From: Notamacropus eugenii | Taxonomy: Eukaryota; Chordata; Mammalia; Diprotodontia; Macropodidae | Length of the DNA: 64,000 nucleotides | Reading direction: 5' to 3' | Assembly: GCF_028372415.1 (NCBI RefSeq) | Contig: NC_092875.1 | Location: forward strand, 437,665,377-437,729,376 | Part shown: positions 34,805-46,548 of the stretch, piece after piece | Position numbering within the stretch: position 1 is the first letter of the stretch | Layout of the letters: each line of letters starts with the position of its first letter | Program-made: the position numbers and the translations under genes | The notes under the pieces: model-generated | What the model saw: only the letters and a program-made list of their open reading frames with translations | Databases searched by the model: none | Told to the model about the DNA's origin: nothing

Positions 34805-36150
34805 CTTAGCTTAACTTCCTCTCCTTTTGAAGAAGACACGCTTAAATTTTTTGAATCTTTTTGTTTTATTTTGATGTTTTTAGTGCCAGGACATAGTTGT
34901 CAGGTCAAGGATTAGGAGGTGATGTCAGGAAGCTATCTGACCCTGTGCCTTTGGATGTTATTCCTATTTAAATACGTAATTCTATTTTTATGTCCCAAGG
35001 TGATTGACAACCTCTTGTAAAAATGGAAAACTAAAAGGGCAGGTCAGAGGTGTTTTCCTGGGAGACATTTTATTTTAAGCAGTGACTCCTGAGCCCTTAA
35101 TTATGCAATGCTGCAGAAGAAAAGGGAGGAGCACCTTCCTTCCCAGGCAGGGATGCAGTGTCCTTTAGATGAGCTGAGTAGGAGATTTTTATTTTTTAAC
35201 ATAAGTCATCTTGCTAGCCCTTTCGGGGAAATGAATGAAGCTACCCCAAAGTGATCAAGTATGTAGTCTGATAGATTTTCACCTTCCATTCTAACCTTCC
35301 CTTTTTGTACCCACTCCTTCTACCAATTACTTTCTCACCTTAACCACATTAGGCTGAAGAGGGAAAGTAAGGACTTTCCTTTGTGATACCTTCTTCTCAC
35401 TGCCTGTACACCCCGTGCCCCTACTACTTTCCCACCAGGGCCAGAGAGAGCTAGAGAAATGAGCTGTATCTTACAGACAAGTATGCAAACACCTTATGCC
35501 TCATCCCTTTAAACTGAACAGCATCCAGGTGACTGAGCTCAGAACTCTGAGGCTAACTGAGGATTTGGGGAGATAAGTTTGTAAATCTAATTTTGCCTCT
35601 CATGACTAACTGGCTTTATCGCTAAGCTCTCCACTGTGAGAACAAATCTTTCCTGTTAGCCAAAAATAATGCATTTTGTACATGCTAAGGGCTATTTAGC
35701 TTTCTATATGGGAAGAAAGTAAAGATTCTAATTAGGACAGATCTAGTCATTACTGTGAAGGAAATAAAATTTGTTTTGAGTGTCCTTTGGATTCCCTTTC
35801 TGTATGATTGCACACGCGCATGCGCTCACACATACACACACATGTGCACACTTGCCCTCCCTCACTTCCCTAGAGGCACATATACCCAAACACATACCTC
35901 CAAAAGCCCTATACCCTCATGCTCTTCCCTGATCAACCATAGAACCTCCCTACAATGTCTTTTTCTATTCAGAGTTATATGTTTTCATCTATTTTCTATT
36001 TCCTTTCTCATCAAAACAGATTTGACATATGTCTCACTAAAAGATATTTCTGGACCTCAGTTTCCTCATCTCTAATAGGAGGGGATTAGACCATGTGATT
36101 TTTAGCATTTCTTTGAAGTGGACTGTCACTGAAAACAAACAACTCAAAGA
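34805..36150. other. mostly unassigned sequence
   Basis: The part 34980-35240 is free of recognisable repeats and has a balanced composition, so it is a candidate for unique, possibly conserved DNA. A CORE-SINE scrap ('cctcagtttcctcatctcta') lies near 36055-36110. CA-rich text near 35815-35895 is low complexity. Confidence 0.35.
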
Positions 36151-36154
36151 AGCA

Positions 36155-36246
36155 GCAGATATTCAGTAAGCACCCACTGTGTGTAAATTATGGTTCTAAG
36201 GTACTTGGGATGTCAGAATACAATACACCAGTCAGTCAAAAAGCAT
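36155..36246 (-). mobile_element. L2 LINE tail, antisense, left of the L1 nest
   Basis: 'ttcagtaagcacccactgtg', then 'gtcagtcaaaaagcat', the start of an antisense L2 tail. Its last ten bases, CAAAAAGCAT (36237-36246), recur at 47669-47678, where the L2 tail goes on as 'ttattaagtccttacta'. Confidence 0.55.
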
Positions 36247-37299
36247 CATATCTCTTTCATAATTCTGTGTAAAACAATTTTTATCATTCTTTGTTTTTAA
36301 TTTGTAATATCAAATTTTATCCTTCCCTCCCTCTTTTCCTCCCTCATGGAAAGGGCAAGCAATTTGATTAAGGTTATACACTGCAGCCATGCCAAACATT
36401 TTCGTATTAGTCACATTGTGAAAGAACTTCACAATGACAAATTTCACTCCTCCACCAAAAAAAAAACCAAACAAACCAAAAAACCCAAAGTTTAAAAACT
36501 ATACTTCATTCAAAATTCAGACTCCATCAGTTCTTCCCCTGGAGGTGGAAAGCATTTTCCATCACAAGTCCTTCAGAATTCTCTTAGATCATCGTATTGC
36601 TCAGTCATTTACAATTGATCATACACTATTGCTGTTATTGTGTACAATATTTTCCTGATTCTGCTCACTTCACATGTAAGTCTTTACAGGTATTTCTGAA
36701 AGAATCTTGATCATAATTTCTTATAGTACAATAGTAATCCATCAAAGAATATAACACAATTTGTTTAGCCATTCCCCAATTGATAGGCATCACCTCAATT
36801 TTCAGTTCTTTATCTCTATGAAAGGAGCTGCTATAAATATGTTTATCCATATAGGTAATCTTCCTTTTTTTAAAAATCTCTTTGGGTTATGGACCTAGTA
36901 GTGATATTGCTGAGTCAAGGGTAAGCAAGTTTTATAGCCATTTGTTCTACAATTCACACCTCCACCAATACTGAATTAGTGTCCTAATTTTCTCACATCT
37001 TCTCCATCATTTGTCATTTTCCCTTTCTGTTATATTAGCAAATCTGATAGGTGTGAGATGATACCTCAGAGTTGTTTCAATTTGCATTTCTGTAGTCAAT
37101 AGTGATTTAGATTATTTTTTCATTTGACTACAGATAGCTTTGATTTCCTCTTCTGAAAACTGCTTATTTGTGTTCATGTTCATATCCTTTGACCACCTGT
37201 ATTCTTATAAATTTGACTCAGTTTTCTATGTAATTGAGAAATGAGGACTTTATCAGAGAAACTTGCTATAAATAATTCCACCCAGTTTTCTGCTTTCCT

Positions 37300-37505
37300 T
37301 CTAATCTTGATTGAATTGGTTTTGTTTGTGCAAAACCTTTTTAATGTAATGAAATTTGGATGCTATGCCATTTGGCAATATGTTTAGTATTGATATTATG
37401 TCATCATCTATGATAACTTTTAACAAAATGTAGTTTCCCTGCTTATTTCTTTTAATTACATCTATTTTTGCTTTTTCTTTGTCTGAGACCAAGATCACTA
37501 CCAAT
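37300..37505 (-). pseudogene. L1-A ORF2 endonuclease remnant
   Basis: The minus strand translates to 'MVVILVSDKEKAKIDVIKRNKQGNYILLKVIIDDD', matching 'AGVAILISDKAEVEIDLFKRDKEGNCILLKGTIDNE' of L1-C. Downstream of 'NILPNGIASKFHYIK' the frame passes straight into text from the far ORF2 C-terminus, which marks the internal deletion. Confidence 0.8.
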
Positions 37506-37954
37506 GGTATTTTTTTTTTTTTTACTTCAGCTCAAGCACAATATATTCTACTCCAATCCTTCACCTGCATTCTGGGTGTGCCTTTCTACTTCCAGTGTGT
37601 TTCCTGTTAACAACTAATTATAGAATTCTAGTTTTTTTAAAATCCACTCTGACATCTGCTTCCTTTTTATGAGTGAATTCATCGCACTCATATTCACAGT
37701 TAAGATTATTCCCTCCATCCTACTCCCCCCACCTTCTGTTTACCTTTTCTCTTTCTCATTTCACTCTTTCTCCTCAAAGGTGTTTTGCTTTTGACCACTG
37801 CCTCCTCCAATCCACCTACTTTTCTCTCAGACCCTTCTTCTTCTTTTGACCCCTCTCCTCCTTTTATGTCTAAGGTTAGTTACATTTCTTTACCCAAATA
37901 AGCATGTCTGTTATTCCCTCTTTGAGCCAATTCTGATGAAAGTAAAGTTTAATC

Positions 37955-38093
37955 TAGGGGCAGGGAACCTATGGCCTCAAGGACACATGTGGACTTCTAG
38001 GTCCTTGAGTTCAACCTTTTGACTGAGTTCAAGTTGTATAGAACAAATCGTTTTATTAAGGAGATTTGTTCTGTGAAGTTTGGATTCAGCTAA
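37955..38093. mobile_element. hAT-type MITE inserted in L1-A
   Basis: 'ggcagggaacctatggcctc', 'acttctaggtccttgagttc' and 'ccttttgactgagttcaagt', then 'gaacaaatcgttttattaag' with the inverted echo 'ggagatttgttctgtgaagt' / 'ttggattcagctaaaa'. This is the foldback layout of a marsupial hAT-type MITE. The right arm is incomplete. It lies in the inter-ORF spacer of L1-A. Confidence 0.65.
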
Positions 38094-38429
38094 AAATTTA
38101 ACCATTGACCACTATTCTCCTCCCCCTATCTTCTTCACTATAAAAGCTTTCACACCTCTTTTATGTGAGATGATTTACTCTAGTCTACCTCTCCTCCCTC
38201 CTTCTCCCAGTGCATCCTTCTTGCTCACTCTTTAATTGTATTTTTTCCATATCATTCCATGACAGTCAACTCACAATTGTGCCCTAAGTCTATATGCCTT
38301 CTTATTGCCCTAATAATGAGAAAGTTCTAAGAACTTGCAAGTTTCATCTTCCCATGTAGAAATGCAAGCAGTTTAACCTTATTTAATCCCTTATGATTTC
38401 TATTTCCTGTTTGCCTTTTCATGCTTCTC

Positions 38430-39508
38430 TTGATTCTTGTATTTGAAAGTCAGTTTTTCTATTTAGCTATTGTCTTTTTTATCAGGAATGCATGGGAGTT
38501 CTCTATTTCATTAAATATCCATTCCTTCCTCCTTGCAGGATTATACTCAGTTTTGCTGGGTGGTTATTCTTGGTTGTCATCCTATCTCCTTTGCCCTACA
38601 GAATATTATATTTCAACCTCTCTGATCCTTTAAGGTAGAAGCTGCTAAATCTTTTATTATCCTGACGGTGGCCCCACAATATTTAAATTTTTGTTTCTTG
38701 GTGCTTGAAGCATTTTCTCCTTGACCTGGGAGCTCTGAAATTTGGCTGTAATATTCCAGTGAATTTTAATTTTATGATCTCTTTTTGGAAGTGATTGGTA
38801 GATTCTTTCACTTTATATTTTATCCTCTGGTTCTATAATATCAGGGAAGTTTTCATTGAAAATTTTTTGAAAGATAATACCTATGTTCTTTTTTTATTAT
38901 TATTATGGATTTTAGGTAGTCCAGTAATTCTTAAATTATCTCTCCTTGATCTGTTTTCCAGGACAGTTGCTTTTCCGATGTGTTATCTTGCATATTCTTC
39001 TATTTTTGTCTTGTTTTATTGTTTCTTGATGTCATCCTGAGTCATTACTAGCTTCCACTTGCCTAATTCTAATTTTTAAAGAATTAATTTTTTTCAATGA
39101 GCTTTTGTACTTTTTTTCCAAATTCTTTACTTCAGTGAATTTTTGTACCTATTTTTCCCATTTGCCATTTTTCCTGTTTAAGAAATTCTTTCCTTCATTG
39201 AATTTTTGTGCCTCTTTTTCTTTTTTCTAAGGTGTTGTTTTCTTTAGTATTCTTTATGCCTCCTTTGTCAAGTTGTTAACTCTTCTCCCCTGCCATGATA
39301 TTCTTGCATCACTCTCATTTTTTTTTTCAACTTTTACTCTAGTTTTCTTATTTGATTTTTGAAATCCTTTTTGATCTCTTCTAAGGATTCCTTTAGGGCG
39401 GGCACTGAGAAAAATTCACATTTTATTTGAAGCTTTGGATGTAGACATTTTGACATTGTTGTCTTCTGTGTTTGTGTTTTCATCCTCCCTGTCACCATAG
39501 TGCCTTTT
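38430..39508 (-). pseudogene. L1-A ORF1 remnant
   Basis: Antisense text for the C-terminal domain (38440-38790) is followed by the RRM (38790-39000) and the coiled-coil part (39000-39400, with Lys/Glu-rich repeats). Frames change often, and stops rule out a protein. The N-terminal codons are separated from it by the inserted L1-B and L1-C and continue at 46971. Confidence 0.65.
39495..39502. repeat. target-site duplication, left copy (L1-B into L1-A)
   Basis: CCATAGTG here and CCATGGTG at 46972-46979 (7 of 8). The L1-A ORF1 text left of the first and right of the second is contiguous, by comparison with the homologous HAL1 text at 62495-62525. Confidence 0.75.
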
Positions 39509-39552
39509 TTTTTAGCACTTTAACTTATTTACTCTTTATAATTTGACATTGA

Positions 39553-39573
39553 CAAACAAACAAACAAACAAGT
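39553..39573. repeat. (CAAA)n simple repeat
   Basis: Five ACAA/CAAA units near the L1-B 3' end. Confidence 0.85.
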
Positions 39574-40049
39574 AAACATCATCAATGAACATTTCAATAC
39601 AAAAACAGAAATGAAAAGTAGGCTTGCATATGAAACTGTGAGGTTTTGTAGCTTTTTTTCCCTAAATGTATATTGAATTTAGTAAGCTAGTAAAAAAATT
39701 ACACTGACTGGGTCCTTTGATGAATGGTCCTGATCTCTCTTTTGCCCATTAATACAATATCTCACTGAAAATTCTTTATTTTCTCCTTATCAATTTCCAT
39801 AGGACCAATATCATGATTGCTAAGCTACCTCTCACTGCAATAACTCTCCTCTTCAAAAAAGATTTCTCTGTTGAAAGACATATATAAAGCAAAACAAATC
39901 CATACACTGTTCATCTCTGAAACTGTATTGCTTCTTCTTCACCTCCACTCTATCATCTCTCTACTAGTAGGTGGGAGATGTCCTTCATCATCAATCTTCT
40001 TAAATCATGATCAGTATTATTGTCTTTCAAAGTTATTTTATAGTCATTG

Positions 40050-40105
40050 TGTGTATGTATATGTATATGTATATACATATACATATATCTATATCTATAT
40101 CTCTA
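40050..40105. repeat. TATG/TATC simple repeat
   Basis: GTATATGTATATAC followed by ATATCTATATCT runs, within L1-B. Confidence 0.85.
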
Positions 40106-40599
40106 TGGTTCTTTTTCCTGATAACCACACTCTATTTCAGGTTATATAAATATTCCAAGATTTTTCTATTTCATTACTCCTTTTTTCTTTTTAAATTAAT
40201 TTTATTTATTTTCAGTGTTGTACAATCACTAACATAAAACTTAGATTATTATTTTTCCCCTCCCTCCCCACTAGCTCCCCCTTCCTTCCCCAAGATGGCA
40301 TACAATTGTATGTAGGTTCTAAACATACATTCCTATTAAATGCATTTTCACTATAGTCACGCTGTGTAGAAGAATTAAAATGAATATGAGAAATCATCTA
40401 ACAAACCAAAATGCAATACACACACAAAAAATGATCTGCTACATTCTGCAACTGAATTACATAGATTTTTCTCTGGTTGTGGAAGGCATTTTGCCTTAGA
40501 CAACCATTGGGAATTTTTTTTGTCTTTGCATTGCTACAAAGTTCCAAGTCTACCAGAAAAAAACTCTCACGTATTGTGTTCATTGCTGTGCACAAAGTT

Positions 40600-43500
40600 C
40601 TCCTGGTTCTGCTCCTTTTGCTCAGCATCAGATCATATAAGTCTTTCTAGGCCTCTCTAAAGTATTCCTGTTCATTATTTCTTATAGCGCAATAGTATTC
40701 GATTACATTCATATACCATAATTTATTCAGCTGTTACCCAATTGATGAGCATCCCCTTGATTTCCAGTTTTTGGCCACCACAAAGAGTGCTGCTATAAAT
40801 ATTTTTGTACATGTGGGACCTTTTCCTATTTTTATAACCTCTTGGAGACACAGTCCTAGAAGCAATATTGCTGGGTCCAAAGATATGTGTAGTTTTGTAG
40901 CTCTTTGGTCATAGTTCCAAATTGCTCTCCAGAATGGTTGGACCAGCTCACAGCTCCACCAACAATGTATTAGTATTCCAACTCTACCACATCCTCTCCA
41001 ACATTTCTCATCTTCCTCTTTTGTCTGCCAATCTGATAGGTGAGATGTGGTACCTCAGAGTTGTTTTGATTTGCATCTCTCTAATCAAAAGTGATTTAGA
41101 GCATTTTTTCATGTGACTATAGATATCTTTAATTTCTTCCTCTGAAAACTGCCTGTTCATATCCTTTGACTATTTATCGATTGGGGAATGACTTGTATTT
41201 TTGTACATTTGACTTAGTTCTCTATATATTCTAGAAATGAGTCCTTTATCACCGACATTAGCTGTAAAATTCTTTCCCAGTTTTCTACATCCCTTCAAAT
41301 TTTGGATGCATTGGGTTTGGTTGTGCAAAAACTTTTCAGTTTAATGTAATCAAAATTATCCATCTTGCACTTCATAATGCTTTCTATCTTTTCTTTAGCA
41401 AAAAATTCTTCCCTTCTCCATAAATCTGATAAATACAGTATTCCTTGCTCCTCCAATTTATCCATAGTATCAATCTTTGTACCTAGAGCATGTACCCATT
41501 TGGATTTTATTCTTGTGTACAGTGTCAGGCATTGGTCTATGCCTAGTTTCTGCCACACTTTTATCAAGTTTTCCCAGCAATTTTTGTCAAACAGTGAATT
41601 CTTATCCCAGAAGCTGGGGTCCTTGGGTTTATCAAACAAGAGATTGCTATATTCATTATCTACTGTGTCCTGAGTAACTAGCATATTCCACTTGTCTACT
41701 CTTCTGTTTCTTAGCCAGTGCCAAGTGGTTTTGATAATTGCTGCTTTATAATACACTTTGAGATCTGGTAGTGCTAGGTCACCTTCCCTAGCATTTCTTT
41801 TCATTAGTCTCCTTGATATTCTGAAACTTTTGTTTTTCCAGATGAATTTTGATACTGTTTTTTCCAGCTCTAGAAAATAATTATCGATAGTTTAATTGGT
41901 ATGGCAATAAATAAGTAAATTAATTTAGGTATATTGGCTTGGCCTACCCATGAGCAACTGATGCTTTTCTATTTACTTAGATCTGACTTTATTTGTGTGA
42001 AAAGTGTCTTGTAGTTGTGTTCATATAGTCCCTGGGTTTGTTTTGGCAGGTACACTCCCAAATATTTTATCATGTCTATCCTAGCCTTAAATGGGATTTC
42101 TCTTTCTATCTCTTGTTGTTGGGCTTTATTACAAATATATAGAAATGCAGAATATTTGTGTGTTTATTTTGTAACCTGCAACTTTGCCAAAGTTGTTTAT
42201 TATTTCAAGTAGTTTTTTAATTGAATCTCTGGGATTTTCTAAATATATCATCATATACTTATATATACTAAGTATATCATCATATCATCTGCAAAGAGTG
42301 ATAACTTAGTTTCTTCTTTGCCTATTCTAATTCCTTCAGTTTTTTTATCTTGTATAATTACTATAGCTAACATTTCTAGTACCATATTGAATAACAGTGG
42401 TGATAATGGACATCCTTGTTTCACCTCTGATCTTATTGGAAATGCATCTAGTTTATCACCATTGTGTATAATGCTTGTTGAAAGCTTTAGGTAGATAGTG
42501 CTTATTATTTTGTGGAAACTTCCCTTTATTCCTACACTTTCCAATGTTTTTAATAGTAATGAGTGTTGCATTTTGTCAAAAGCTTTTCCTGCATCTATTG
42601 TGATACTCATGTGGTTTCTATTAGTTTTGTTGTTGATATGACTAATAATAATGCTAATATTTTTCCCAATACTGAACCCATGCATTCCTGGTATGAATCC
42701 TACCTGATCATAATGTATTATTCTTGTATTATAAGTTGCTGTATTCTTTTTGCTAAAATCTTATTTAAATTTTTTGCATCTATATTCATTAGAGAAATTG
42801 GTGTATAATTTTCTTTCTCTGCTTTGTCTCTTCCTGGTTTAGGTATCGAAACCGTATTTGTGTCATGGAAAGAACCTGGGAGTACTCCTTCTTCCCCAAT
42901 TTTCCCAAATGCTCTATATAATACTGGAATTGATTGTTCTTAAAATGTTTGATAGAATTCACTTGCAAATCTATCTGGTTCTGGAGATTTTTTACTAGGG
43001 AGTTCATTGATGGCTTGTTCAATTTCTTTTTCTGAGATAGGATTGTTCAAGTATTCCACTTCCTCTTCTGTTAATCTGCGCAATTTGTATTTTTTAAAAT
43101 ACTTATCCATTTCATTAAAGTTGTCAAATTTATGAGCATAAAGTTGGGCAAAGTTGTTTCTAATTTCCTCCTCATTGGAGGTGAGTTCACCCTTTTCATT
43201 TTTGATATTGGTACTTTGGTTTTCTTCTTTCTTTCTTTTAATAAAATTGGCCAAAGGTTTATCAGTTTTATTAGTTTTTTTCATAAAACCAACTATTAAT
43301 TTTATTTATTAGTTCAGTAGTTTTCTTAATTTCATGTTTTTGATCTTTCCTTTGGTTTTCAGTATTTCTAATTTGGTATTTATTTGGGGATTTTCAGTTT
43401 GTTCTTTTTCTAGCTTTTTCAGTTACATGCCCAAGTCATTGATCTCATCTTTCTCTATTTTATTCATATAGATATTCAAAGATATAAAATTTCCCCTAAG

Positions 43501-44477
43501 AACTGCTTTTGCAGTATCCCATCAGATTTGGTAAGTTGTTTCATTATATAATATATCATTCTCTTGAATGAAATTGCTGATTGTTTCTATGATTTGTTTT
43601 TTTACTTGCTCCTTCTTTAGGATTAGATTATTTATTTTCCAATTAATTTTTGGTCTATCATTCCAAGGGTTTTTATTACATATAATTTTTATTGCATTAT
43701 GATCTGAGAAGGATGCATTGACTATCTCTTCCTTTCTGCACTGAATCGTGAGGTTTTTATGACCTAGAACATGGTCAATTTTTGTGTATGTGCCATATAC
43801 CACTGAGAAAAAGGTATATTCCTTTCTATCCCCATTCAATTTTCTCCAGAGATCTATCATATCTATCTTATACAGAGTTTTATTCACCTCCTTAACTTCT
43901 TTCTTCTTTATTTTAAGGTTAGATTTATCAAGTTCAGAGAGGGGGAGGTTGAGGTCCCTAATAGTATAGTTTTTCTGTCTACTTCTTCCTGTAACACCCT
44001 TAACTTCTCCTTTAAAAATTTGTATGCTATACCACTTGGAGTATATATGTTCAGTAATGATATTGCTTCATTGTCTATGGTGCCTTTTAGCAGGATACAG
44101 TTTCCTTCCTTATCTCTTTTGAATAGATCTATTTCTACTTCTGCTTTGTCTGAGATTAGAATTGCTACCCCTGCTTTTCTTACATTGGCTGAAGCACAAT
44201 ACATTCTGCTCCAACCTTTTGCCTTTACCCCATGTATATCTCCCTGTTTTAAATGTGTTTCTTGTAAACAACATGTTATTAGATTATGGCTTTGAATCCA
44301 TTCTGTTATCCATCTCCATTTTATGGGAAAGTTCATCCCATTCACATTCACAGTTATGATTACTATTTGTGTTTTTCCTTCCATCCTCTTTCCCACCTTT
44401 TGTGCTTTTAGTTCTCCCTTCTCCCTTCCCCTCCACAATAGAGTTTTAATTTTTTTTTTACCACCACCTCCCTTCAT
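40600..44477 (-). pseudogene. L1-C ORF2 (endonuclease + reverse transcriptase), broken
   Basis: Endonuclease (44390-43520): 'VNVNGMNFPIKWRWI', 'CCLQETHLKQGD', 'NIYTPSG', 'TFFSVVYGTYTKIDHVLGHK' and 'ASFSDHNAIKI', the catalytic Glu and SDH motifs of the APE-like L1 endonuclease. Reverse transcriptase (42690-42250): '[14 protein letters not shown]', '[17 protein letters not shown]' and '[12 protein letters not shown]', with the catalytic FADD intact. The C-terminal part has 'GDLALPDLKVYYKAAIIKTTWHW' (41790-41720) and, near 40700, 'EYYCAIRNNEQ', the counterpart of human 'MEYYAAIKK'. ORF2p nicks target DNA and copies L1 RNA in the nucleus. At least five frame changes separate the open pieces. Confidence 0.85.
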
Positions 44478-44998
44478 CTTCCCTTCCTTCTTTCAGCCCC
44501 CCTTCCTTTTACTCCCCTTCACCCTTTCTACTTCTTCCCTCCTTTTTTAGCCTCCCCTCCCCTTTCTGCCCCACTTTGCTTCCTACTATCTGTAGAGCTA
44601 TTTAGATTTATATACTTAATTAAGATTTTTGTTCGAGCCTTGAACCAAATCAGATGAGAGTACCTCTCAAACAATGCTCCTCTCCCTCCCCTCTTTCCCT
44701 CTACTATAATATAATTTTGTTCTTCTTCCTGTGATGTAATTTATCATTTTCTGCTTTCATGTTTTCACATCTCCTGTTACAATGTCTTCGCATGCTTAAA
44801 TCACATTTTTATTATCACATCATTTACTTTATACCCCTTCCCTCTATCTATGTATATCTCTTTTATACTTCATGATAGATATATAATTCTCAAGATTAAC
44901 ACATATCATCTTCCCTTATAGGGATATAAACAGTTTGCCAAAATTGAGTAACAAGTTTTTCTTTTCCCCTGTTTACCTTTTTATGCCTCTCTTGAGAT
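44384..44998 (-). other. L1-C inter-ORF spacer
   Basis: About 0.6 kb lies between the ORF1 stop (44999) and the first endonuclease codons (near 44384). In human L1 the spacer is only about 63 bases. The sense strand is purine-rich. Its text ('agatgagagtacctctcaaa', 'cttcccttatagggatataa') has counterparts in the 3' regions of the HAL1s here. Confidence 0.6.
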
Positions 44999-46053
44999 CT
45001 ATGTTTGAAGATCAAATTTTCTAATAAGTTCTGGCCCTTTTGTCAGGAAGGTCTGGAAATCCCTTATTTCATTGAATGTCCATCTCTTTGCCTGAAATGT
45101 TATGCTGAACTTTGCTGGGTAATTGATCCTTGCTTGTAGTCCCAGCTCCTTTCTCTTATGGAATATCAGATTCCAATTCCTTCCATCTTTTAAGGAAGAA
45201 GCTGCAAGGTCCTGTGTGATCCCAACTGTAGCTCCTTGATATTTGAATGGTTTCTTTCTGGCTGCCTGTAGCATTTTTCTCCTTTACTTGATATTTCTGG
45301 AAGTTGGCAACAATATTTCTTGATGTTTTTAGTTTGGGATTCCTTTCAGGAGGTGAATAGTAGATTCTTTCGATGATCACTTTGCCCTTTAGATCTAGTA
45401 CTTTTGGCCAGTTTTCCTTGATGATTTCTTGGAAGATATTATCCAGACTCTTTTTTTTCATCATGGCTTTCTGACAGGCCAATGATTCTTAAATTTTCCC
45501 TCCTGGATCTATTTTCCATGTCAATTGTTTTTCCAATTAGATATTTTACATTTTCTTCTATCTTTTCATTCTTTAGATTTTGTTTGACTGATTCTTGATG
45601 TCTCATAGAATCAGTACCTTCTACTTCTCCAATTCTAATTTTCATCAAAATTGTTTGTTTCAGTTAACTTTTGCATCTCTTTTTCCATCTGTCCAATTAT
45701 TCCTTTTAAGGAATTTTCTCCAGTAAGTTTTTGTACTTCCTTTTCCATTTGTCCAGTTTTCTCAGTTAGGTTTTTTGCTTTCTTTTTCATTTGTTCAATT
45801 TTCCTTTTTAAAGAGGTGTTCTCTTCAGAGAATTCTTTTTGTATACTTTTAAAATCATTGGTCCTTTTTTCTTCTGTTTCCTTCTTCAGCTGTTCCAGGA
45901 GAGCTGTTTGTGCATGTGAGCAGTTCATAGTCCCTTCTGAAGTTTCAGATAGAAGTATAGTCTCAATACTGACCTCTCTGGTAATCATATTTTGGTCCTT
46001 GTCCCCACAGAAAGATTCTAAGGTCTTTTCCATCCTCCTTTCTTCTTGCTCAT
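44999..46053 (-). pseudogene. L1-C ORF1, broken
   Basis: The sense strand starts MSKKKGG (46053), then 'MEKTLESFCGDKDQNM' in a shifted frame. The coiled coil follows (45900-45640; 'EQLKKETEEKRTNDFKSIQKEF', then repeated 'GQMEKEVQKLTGEN' units). The RRM has 'DMENRSRRENLRIIGLSESHDEKK' (45510-45440). The C-terminal domain has 'YSPPERNPKLKTSRNIVANFQ' and 'GITQDLAASSLKDGRNW'. The stop follows FDLQT at 44999. At least three frame changes occur. It is clearly a different ORF1 subfamily from the HAL1 ORF1s. Confidence 0.85.
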
Positions 46054-46268
46054 AATGGTGAGAGTTTGTGTGTTGTGGCCTCTGGTTCTTTTAGTTAGAA
46101 GCTGGAGAATCTGCTGTTGAGCTGCTGGTGTGGGAAATCTAAGGGCCTTTGTTTTTCCTTTTGTGTTTCCCAGCTTAGCCCTGGGGTTAGCTTTTTAAGT
46201 GTGGGGGAGGGATGGTCTGGTCAAGGGAGGTCTCCTCAGCTGAGTTAGAGCAAAAGCAGGCTCAGCTC

Positions 46269-46326
46269 ATGTCTGGGTCCTAGTGTGAGTTTTCACCATG
46301 TCTGGGTCCTAGTGTGAGTTTCCACC
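46269..46326. repeat. 29-bp tandem duplication in L1-C 5' region
   Basis: ATGTCTGGGTCCTAGTGTGA starts at 46269 and again at 46298. The 29-bp units differ at one base. Confidence 0.95.
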
Positions 46327-46548
46327 CCCTCTGTGGCTCCTCTCCTTCCCGTTGTCCTCTGTCACAGTTAAGAGGAATACCCATTAGCTATTTTCCAATC
46401 TTCAGGTGCTGTGAGACTGTTAGCCCCTTCAGCTATTCCCACTGACCGAGGACTTTTCTGGGGAAATATTTTATGGTTCTTTTGAGGTCAATAAGGGGAG
46501 ATGGAGAGAACATTTACCAATCACTCTGCCATTTTGGCTCCTGCAAGT

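Larger units (their letters stand above)
36247..39508 (-). mobile_element. L1-A, main part (outermost L1 of the nest; ORF2 internally deleted)
   Basis: In antisense order: 3' region (to about 36650), ORF2 C-terminus (36650-37352), a jump at 37352-37359 to the ORF2 endonuclease start (37359-37600), the inter-ORF spacer with a small MITE (37600-38420), and ORF1 (38430 onward). At 39508 ORF1 stops and L1-B begins. The missing ORF1 start and 5' region lie at 46971-47668. About 2.7 kb of ORF2, including all of the reverse transcriptase, is absent compared with L1-C. The exact 3' end is unclear, because bases 36247-36277 match neither L2 nor L1 well. Confidence 0.8.
39509..40180 (-). mobile_element. 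L1-B, 3' part (middle L1 of the nest)
   Basis: It starts with a T run (39504-39513, the antisense poly-A) and has 'atgaaaagtaggcttgcata', 'tgaaactgtgaggttttgta' and, near its right end, 'tcaggttatataaatattcc', a decayed antisense of the L1 3' region. At about 40181 the poly-A end of L1-C begins. Its own 5' end appears to be at 46549-46970. Confidence 0.65.
40181..46541 (-). mobile_element. L1-C, near full-length L1 LINE (innermost of the nest)
   Basis: About 6.4 kb on the minus strand, with all parts in order: a 5' end with GGAGCCAAAATGGCAGAG (antisense at 46522-46541), a 5' region of about 0.5 kb, ORF1 (46053-44999), a long spacer of about 0.6 kb, ORF2 (44477 to about 40600) with endonuclease, reverse transcriptase and C-terminus, a 3' region, and a T-rich end at 40181. 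Both ORFs have several frame changes and stops, so it cannot move by itself. I found no clean target-site duplication. A 29-bp tandem duplication lies in its 5' region. Confidence 0.9.

Noticed and set aside
40181-46541. Active L1
   Set aside because: All domains are present, but both ORFs are cut by several frame changes and stops.
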